A stretch of DNA of 64,000 bases from Malaciobacter marinus (GTDB lineage Bacteria > Campylobacterota > Campylobacteria > Campylobacterales > Arcobacteraceae): assembly GCF_003544855.1 (NCBI RefSeq), contig NZ_CP032101.1, positions 1,550,001 to 1,614,000 on the forward strand, in the 5' to 3' direction. Both the position numbers and the translations under genes were made by a program. Shown one piece after another: positions 54,701-63,700 of the stretch; within the stretch, counting starts at the first letter, position 1, and each line of letters opens with the position of its first letter. The notes beneath the pieces were generated by a model that saw only the letters and a list, made by a program, of their open reading frames with translations, searched no databases and was not told the origin of the DNA.

Positions 54701-57700
54701 TCCACCTGCACCAATGATAATATCATTACCTTCATATCCATCTAATGAGTTATTATGCTCATCACCTGTAATACTATCATCAAATTTTGAACCAAAAATA
54801 TTCTCAATATCCAAAATTGTTGTATTTCCTAATCCACCAGAAATAGTTCCATCTTGCATACTAACTGTTACACTAGAATCAATAGCTTTAAAACTTAACC
54901 AATCTCCTCCACCAGAAGTTGTACTGTTTGTTCCACCATCTATACTATCTCCACCATCTGTTGCAATGATAGTATCATCACCACTTCCAGCTTTAATATC
55001 ATTTGTTGAAGATGTTCCCATAATAGTATCATTATTATTTGAACCTATAATATTCTCAATATCAGTTACATCATCTTGTGTTCCAAATCCATCATCCATA
55101 ACTTCATGTGCAACTGTATTTTTATTGTCATCTATTTTTCCAAGATATACTTTTACACTACTATTTGCATCACTAAAATCAAGAGTATCTGTACCACTAC
55201 TTCCATCAATTACATCATTTCCTGCTTGACCATTAATAGTATCATTTCCTGCTCCACCATCAATACTATCATCTCCAATTCCACCATTTATAGTATCATT
55301 GTTACTTTCACCATAAAATGTATCATTATAATTTTCTCCTGCAAGAGCAGTTCCATTAAACCCTGAAATTACATCTGCATAGTTTGAACCTTTGATTATT
55401 TCTATATGATCATTTAAAGTATCTTCACCATCTGTAGTACTTGAAATAAGACCATAATCTCCATTACCCTCATTTAAAGTTACAGTAATTCCTGAATCTG
55501 AATTAGTATAACTTAAAGTATCTACATCACTTCCACCTTCAAAGGTATCATTTCCAGTACCTCCATAAAGTGTATCAGCTCCTGAGTCACCTTTTAAAGT
55601 ATCATTACCTTCATTACCATAAAGTGTATCATCATCACTTCCACCTGAAATTATATCTTTTCCAGTTCCACCTTTTAACTCATCATTTCCAGCTTCTCCA
55701 CTAATACTATCATCACCTTCTCTTGAGTTGATAATATCATTTCCTGCATTTCCTATTAGTGTATTACTATTGCTATCTCCATAAAGTTTATCATCACCTG
55801 TTGTTCCAATAACTCTTTCAATACTTTCTAATCTATCTTTTACAGCAACTCCAGCATTTTGATAACCATCATCTGTTGCTTCTTGTAAACCTAAATCAAC
55901 AATAACAGCATTTCCACCATTTGCTAAATCTACATTACTATAATCAACTGTATCAATACCTTCACCACCTAAAATAGTATCGCTACCTTTTGAAGAGATA
56001 AATGAGTCATCTGCTTTATATCCATCTAAAATATTTATACTATTTATATCATCATCACCTTTGATAATATCACTATTTTTTGTTCCTTTTACGTTTTCTA
56101 TACCATTTAAAGTATCACTTATAGTTGCATCTGTAACAAGCTGAACTTGGTCGTTTGCTCTTGATAAATTTACATTAATAGCATTATCATTTTTAATATA
56201 AGAGTAATCAACAGTATCATTTCCTGTATCTGTTGTTTCATCTCCACCATATATAGTATCAGAGTCTAAACCACCTAAAATAGTATCATTACCATCTTCT
56301 CCCATTAAAGTATCAGCACCACCTGCACCAATAATAGTATCGTTTGAAGCACCTGCTTTTATGATATTTGATTCACTATTTCCTGCTAAAATATCTTCTT
56401 GATTTGAACCATTTAAATCTTGTATATCATATAATCTATCAACTCCTTCTCCTGTAGAAGTTTGTGTTGCTAGATTAAGTATTGACTCCTCAAAAAAGTC
56501 TATATTTGAGTTTGTTTCAGATAGATTTACTTTTACACCAGTTGAAGAGTTACTATAATCAACTAAATCTCTACTTGAATCTTTACTTGAAATATTTTCA
56601 TTATTTCCATAAATAATATCATCACCTGTTCCACCTCTAAAAGTATCACTTCCATCTCCACCAATTAAAGTATCAGAACCAGCATTTCCATAAAGAGTAT
56701 CTTGCTCATCTCCACCTTCAAACTTATTATCACTTGAATCTCCAATAATTATATCTTTTGAATTTGTTCCAACTATATTCTCAATTCCAGAGATAAACTC
56801 TTGGTTTCCATATCCATCATCTTGAACTTTATAAGAAGATTGTGTTCCTAAAGTTTGAGAAGCAGTTAAATCAACTTTTATACCTTGTGTTCCATCAGAA
56901 AAATCAATAGTATCATCATTTCCTTCTCCACCATCAATATAATCACTTCCTTCTAAACCTTTAAAGCTATCATTTCCACCTAAGCCAATTAGTGTATTAT
57001 CTTTTTCATCTGCTATGATATTATCATTTGCTTCTGTACCTATTACATTTTCAATATTTCTTAAAGTATCTGTTTTGCTATTTGAAGTTGCTGTTCCTTC
57101 TGCACTATTTGAGCTATCATTATCTAAGTCTAAATCAACAGTTACACCAAAAGCTAAATCTGAGAAATCTGCTGTATCAATATCATCTCCACCATCTATA
57201 ACATCGGCACCTTCACCACCTCTAATAGTATCATTTCCACTTCCAGTTTTAATATCATTTGAAGCACTATCTGCATAAATAGTATCGTCTTTATCTCCAC
57301 TTATTATATTTTCAACACCATCTAAAAACTCTTTATTACCAAAGCCATCATTTTCAACTCTATAAGTGCCTTCACTTCCTTCAACTTGTGTCTTTGTCAT
57401 ATCAATAATTACATTTTCAGTACCTGCTTCAAAATTTGCTGTATCAATTCCAGCTCCACCTATTATTTTATCAGCACCTTGAAGACCAACTAAATAATCA
57501 TCTCCACTTCTTCCTTCTAAAGTATTATTATCACTATTACCTTTAATATAATCATTTTTATCAGAGCCTATAATATTTTCAATATTTGTAATAGTATCTA
57601 CTCCATATTCATTATGAACTCTTTGTGCAGATGAAACTGTTAAATCAACTTCTATACCACTGTATAAATCATTTGCTACCTCATCTCCTACATATCTATT

Positions 57701-60700
57701 ATCAGAAGTATCATCATTTATAGCAATAGTACTATAATCTAAAGTATCACTTGTTCCATTTTGTGTTGTATCATCATTATCATCACCATTTAAAATATCA
57801 TCTCCAGCCCCAGCAATTATATAGTCATTACCAGCTCCACCTTCAACAACATCTTCTCCTGCAAGTTCAGAAATAGTATCATCCCCAGCTAAACCTTTTA
57901 ATGTATTATTTAATGAATTACCAACTATTGTATCAGCATCAACAGCAAGATTAGTACCTGTAATATTTTCTATTGACTCAAAAGTATCAATACCAATACT
58001 TGCTCCAACAGCTATTGAGTTAGATATATTTGCATTTATTGATGAACTTTCATTACTATAATCAGCAGTATCACTTCCTTCACCACCTTTAAGCTTATCA
58101 TCATTTGCTCCACCAATTAGTGTATCATCTCCATAACCTCCAAATAGTGTATCTTCTCCTGCTCCACCACTTAAAGTATCATCATTTACTAAACTTGCGC
58201 TACTATTTTTATCATCTCCATAAATAATATCATTGTCATCTCCACCTTCAATATAATCAACTCCATCATCTCCATAAATAGTATCAAGTCCACTTCCACC
58301 AATTAAAGTCTCTGTTCCTGATATATTATCTCCACCATCAATTACATCATTTCCTAAACTTCCATCAATATAATCAGTACCTTGATTACCTTTTAATGTA
58401 TTATTTCCACTATCTCCTGTGATTATATCTGCTTTATTTGTTCCATAAATATTCTCTATATTTACTATTGTATGATTTGAAGTATCACTATTTACTGTAA
58501 CTGTTGATACTGTTGAATCATTTAATGTTACATTAACTCCTGTAGTCATTGATGTAGTATCTAATGAGCTATAATCTACTGTATCACTACCTCTTGTACT
58601 ATCATCTTCATTTCCACCATCAATAATATCTGCTGTAAAATCATTATCAATAAAAATATCATTTCCAGAACTTCCATAAAGTCTATCGCCAGAGCTTCCA
58701 CCTGTTATAGTATCATCACCTGCTCCACCATCTATATAATCTACTCCTGCTTTACCATCTAAAGAGTCATTTCCTGCCATTCCAAATAAAGTATTATTAT
58801 CAGCATTACCTAAAATAGTATCATTTCCTGCTGTTCCTGTAATATTTTCAATATCTTTTATCTTATCATTTGAAGAGTTTATTCCACTTACTGTTACAGT
58901 TGAGTAATCTTGCGTATCAATAGAGTCTAAATCAACTACTATTTTTGTTGCACCATTTGAACTATAATCAATAGTATCTCCTCTTGATTCAAGACCTTGA
59001 GAGTTTGTATTTGATTCTGAAGCATCAATAATATTTGTAGTATCTAATTTTGTAATAAAAGTATCATCAAAATCTGTTCCAACAACATTTTCTATTTGTG
59101 TGATTGTATCTGTTAAAATATTTCCATTAACTTCTTTAGTTGTTGTTTGTGCATCTAAGTTTGCAACAATTCCTGCTGTTAAAGCAGCATATGTATAAAG
59201 TACAGTATCAACTCCTGTTGAACCATTTAATGAGTTTACTCTATCATTTCCTCTAAAAGTATCATCTCCACTTGTTCCAATTGCATTCTCTATTGAAACA
59301 ATAGTATCACTTTTTACAATAGTGTTTGAATTATTAGAGTCATAGATATTTGCTGTTTGAGAAGTTAAATCAATATTAGCATAGTATTGAACATCAACTA
59401 TTGCACTATAATCAATAGTATCACTATCTTCTCCTCCATCTATTTTATCATTCCCATCAAAAATATCTGTTGTATATGTAGCTTTAAAAATATCATCTCC
59501 ACTTCCTCCAGTTAATGTATCATCTCCTTCTTGTCCATAAACTGTATCATTTCCTGTTTGACCATCAATACTATCATTACCTTCTCCACCATATAGTAAA
59601 TCATTATTATCTCCACCATAAATAGTGTCTTCACCCTCTTTTGCATATACAGTATCATCTGCACCCATACCTGAAATAATATTTTTCTCACTATTTCCAG
59701 TAATAGTATCTTTTCCTAGATTTGAACCAACAATATTTTCTATTCCATAAAGTTTATCTGTACCTTGGTCTTGAGAAGTTGCTGTTCCTTCTTCATTATC
59801 TTCTGCTAAATTTACAGTCATTCCTGTAATTGCTTGAGAGTAATCAACTGTATCAATACCACTATCATTAGATTCATCGCCTCCATAAACTATATCTTGT
59901 TTATTATCAGCTTGTTCAAAAGTAATAGTATCATTACCCAATCCTGCATAAATAGTATCTGCACCTAAACCACCATTTATTTCATCATCACCACTTCCAG
60001 CATAAACAGTATCATCGCCATTTTCGGCATTTATTTCATCTGCTCCTTCTTCAGCATATAAAATATCTTTACCATCTCCACCAAGAAGTTTGTCATCACC
60101 ATCTCCAGCATATATAGTATCATCACCCGCTTTTCCATCTAAAGTATCATTTCCTGAGTTTGTACTATTTGCAATATCAGCTCCACCATAAAGTTTATCA
60201 CTTCCAGCTTGTCCACTTATAGTATCATCACCACCCATACCTTGGATTTTATTTAGATTAAAATCACCAGTAATATCATCATTGTATTCAGTACCAATTA
60301 CATACTCAATTTGTGTTAAAGTATGAGTATTTCCAGCAATATCAACAGTTGCAGTTGTTACTCCATCAAGATTTACAGTAATACCTTGATCAACGCCTTG
60401 ATAATTTACAGTATCGTAATTATCTCCACCAATAATCTCATCACCAGTAGCATCAGCAGTATTATCAATAATAAACATATCATCGCCACTTCCACCAATA
60501 AGTTTATCAGCTCCACCAGCACCTTTTAAAGTATCAGAACCACCATTTCCTTCTAAAGTATTAGTCTCATCATTACCTGAAATTGTATCATTATTATTAG
60601 TACCATTAATATTTTCTATACCATATACTTTATCAGTATAATTAGGTGTAGTAAAATCCATATCAGAAGAGGAAGAGACTTTTATTTGTGAAGAGCCATC

Positions 60701-63700
60701 AGCTAAAGTTGTTCCTAAATCAACAAATATTTTATTATTATCATTTATTTCATTACTATAATCAATCGTATCTGAATTACTTGTATCAATATGAGAACCA
60801 TCAGTTTGTAGTTTTCCTCCATAAATAATATCATCTGATAAAGAACTAATAAAGCTATCATCTCCACTATTTCCTTGTAAAATATTTTTTACATCACTAC
60901 CAGCTATTTTATCATTTGAGTTACCACCAATTACATTCTCTATTGAATATAAATTATCTTTATCATTAGTATCTACAACAGCCGTTCCTGCTTGTAAATC
61001 AATATCAACTGATTTTGAAGTTAGATACTCATAACTTACAGTGTCATATTCAATTGTAGTTTCACTTTGGCCTTTTTTATATCCATAAATTTCATCATTT
61101 CCACCATTACCTGATAAGAAATCTGCACCTAAACTACCTTGAATCTCATTTGCTTTTGAGTTACCTATAATTGTATCATCAACACTAGAACCAATAATAT
61201 TTTCAACATCTTTTACAACATCATTGTCTCCATTAGAAACTGTAACTTCCCAAGAATCCTTAACAACTCCTCCATCAAAAGCAACACTTGCTGCACCACT
61301 TAAATCAAGATTTATACTCTCATTTAATTTACTATAATCAATAGTATCTACACCACTAGAACCATCAATATAATCAACCCCATCATTTGCATTAGTTGCA
61401 ACAATTGTATCATCACCACTTCCAGCATATACAGTATCATTCCCAGCTCTTGTTTCCACATAATCATCATAAGCCTTAGACTCAATAATATTAGCTTCAT
61501 CACTACCAAAAATTGTATCTGATGCAAAGTTTGAACCTATTACATTCTCTATTCCATATAATTCATCAATACCTTGACCTTGGTCTCCTATTGCACCATC
61601 AGAACGACCTTCTTCTGTACCATTTGCATCTAATCCACCAGTGGCATTTACATCTAAATCAATAGTTAAAGACTCTAAAGCATTTGTATAATCAACAGTA
61701 TCTACTCCATTTCCAGTATCAGTATGAGTTGAACTATTATCATCATATGTTCCACCATATATTTTATCACTTCCAACTCCACCTGTTAAAGTATCATTTC
61801 CATCTCCACCTTCTAAGATGTCATCTCCACTTCCACCAAGTAAGGTATCATCTCCTATTTCACCTTGTAGTCTATCAATTCCAGCTTCACCACTTAAAAT
61901 ATCATTACCTGCTTGTCCAACTAATGAGTTATTTTGAACATCACCTTTAATACTATCACTATCTTGAGTACCTTTTATATGTTCTACGTTTAATATAGTA
62001 TCACTACTTGTTTGTCCATTTACATTTACTTGAGCCTCATTTGCCCCATCTAAAGTTACTTCAATACCATTTGTAGAAGAGTTTAAATCATCTAATACTA
62101 CAGAATAATCTGCCCAATCTGATGTGCCAACTCCCCCATCAAAATAGTCAACTCCATCATCACCACTTTCTAAAATACCATCATTATTTGTATCAGTTCC
62201 AGCAATAAAAGTATCATTTCCACTTCCTAAAATAATAGAGTTATCTTCACTGCTTCCAATGACTTTATCATCTTTAGATGAACCTATAATATTTTGTATA
62301 TTTAAAATAGTATCAATATCAGTAGTTCCACTACTATCAACAACAGTTTGAGCTTGTGTTGTACTTAGATTTACAGTTACACCATTTGTAGTATAATATT
62401 CATAAGATACTGTATCTTCTTGAGCTGTATCTCCTCCATTTATGATATTAGTTTTATTATCTTCATTCATTTTAAAAGTATCAGAAGAACTACCACCAAT
62501 TGCATTTTCAATATCTATTAAAGTATCAGTTTCAGTTGAAGTTGTAGCCTTATTTGTTTTAAAATCTACCTCAACAGCTACATTTTTTTCAATAAATGAA
62601 GCTGTATCATTTCCAGCTCCTCCGTTTATTACATCATTCCCACCTTGTCCACTTAAAGTATCATCACCATCTAAGCCAACTAAGGTGTTTTTATCATCAT
62701 CACCTGTAATAGTATCATTTCCATTAGTTCCTGTGATATTCTCCATATTTTTCAAATAATCACTTGTAACTACTGCTCCATCTTGATAAATATCAGCTTT
62801 ATAATAACCTTGAGCATCTGCACTAGTTGACAAGTCAATTACTACTTTATCATCAGTACTATCAACATTTACTTCTTCATAACTAATACTATCTCCATTT
62901 ATCTCACCACTTTCATCATCTCCACCATCAAATCTATTTGATACAGTAAGTTTTGAGATAAATGTATCATCATATTTAGAACCTATGGCATTTTCAATAC
63001 CATACAATTCATCAGTTCCTTCACCTGTTGCTTTATTATTAACAAAATCAACTACTACAGAGTTTGTTGCATTTTCATAAGTTACAGTATCATTTGTTCC
63101 TGAATCTTCAGTTTGTGAAAAACCACCATAAATATAGTCATTATTTGCTCCACCACTTAAAGTATCATCTCCAAAACCACCATAAATATAATCTACACCA
63201 TCTTCTCCAAAAATAGTATCATTATCATTTGAAGTTTGAGTATCATTAGAGTCTATATTATCTCCATATATAGTATCACCTTCTGTTCCACCATATATCT
63301 CATCAGCTCCAAGTCCACCTCTTAATTCATCTACTCCAGCTTCTCCATTTATATAATCGTCATTATCTCCACCATCAATAAAGTCAACACCACTTCCACC
63401 TTTAATAATATCATTTCCTGCTTCTCCATAAAGTGAATCTTCTCCAACTCCTGTTCCACCTAAAATAGAGTCATTTCCTGCTCCACCATAAATAGTATCA
63501 TTATCTTCTCCACCATCTAAAAGTTCATAATCAGTAGAAGACAATGCATTATCTGTATTATCTGAACCATAAATAATATCATCACCAGCTTCACCTTTTA
63601 TAGTATCAGTTCCGCCCTCTCCTTTTAGGATATTTTTAGAACTATCTCCTATAATTTTATCTTCATTTTGAGTACCTGTAATATTCTCAATATTTAAAAC

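Noticed and set aside
63542-63544. TTG as the start of the giant RTX gene
   Set aside because: The frame stays open on both sides, the upstream sequence codes for the same RTX repeats, and there is no ribosome site. It is an internal Leu codon.
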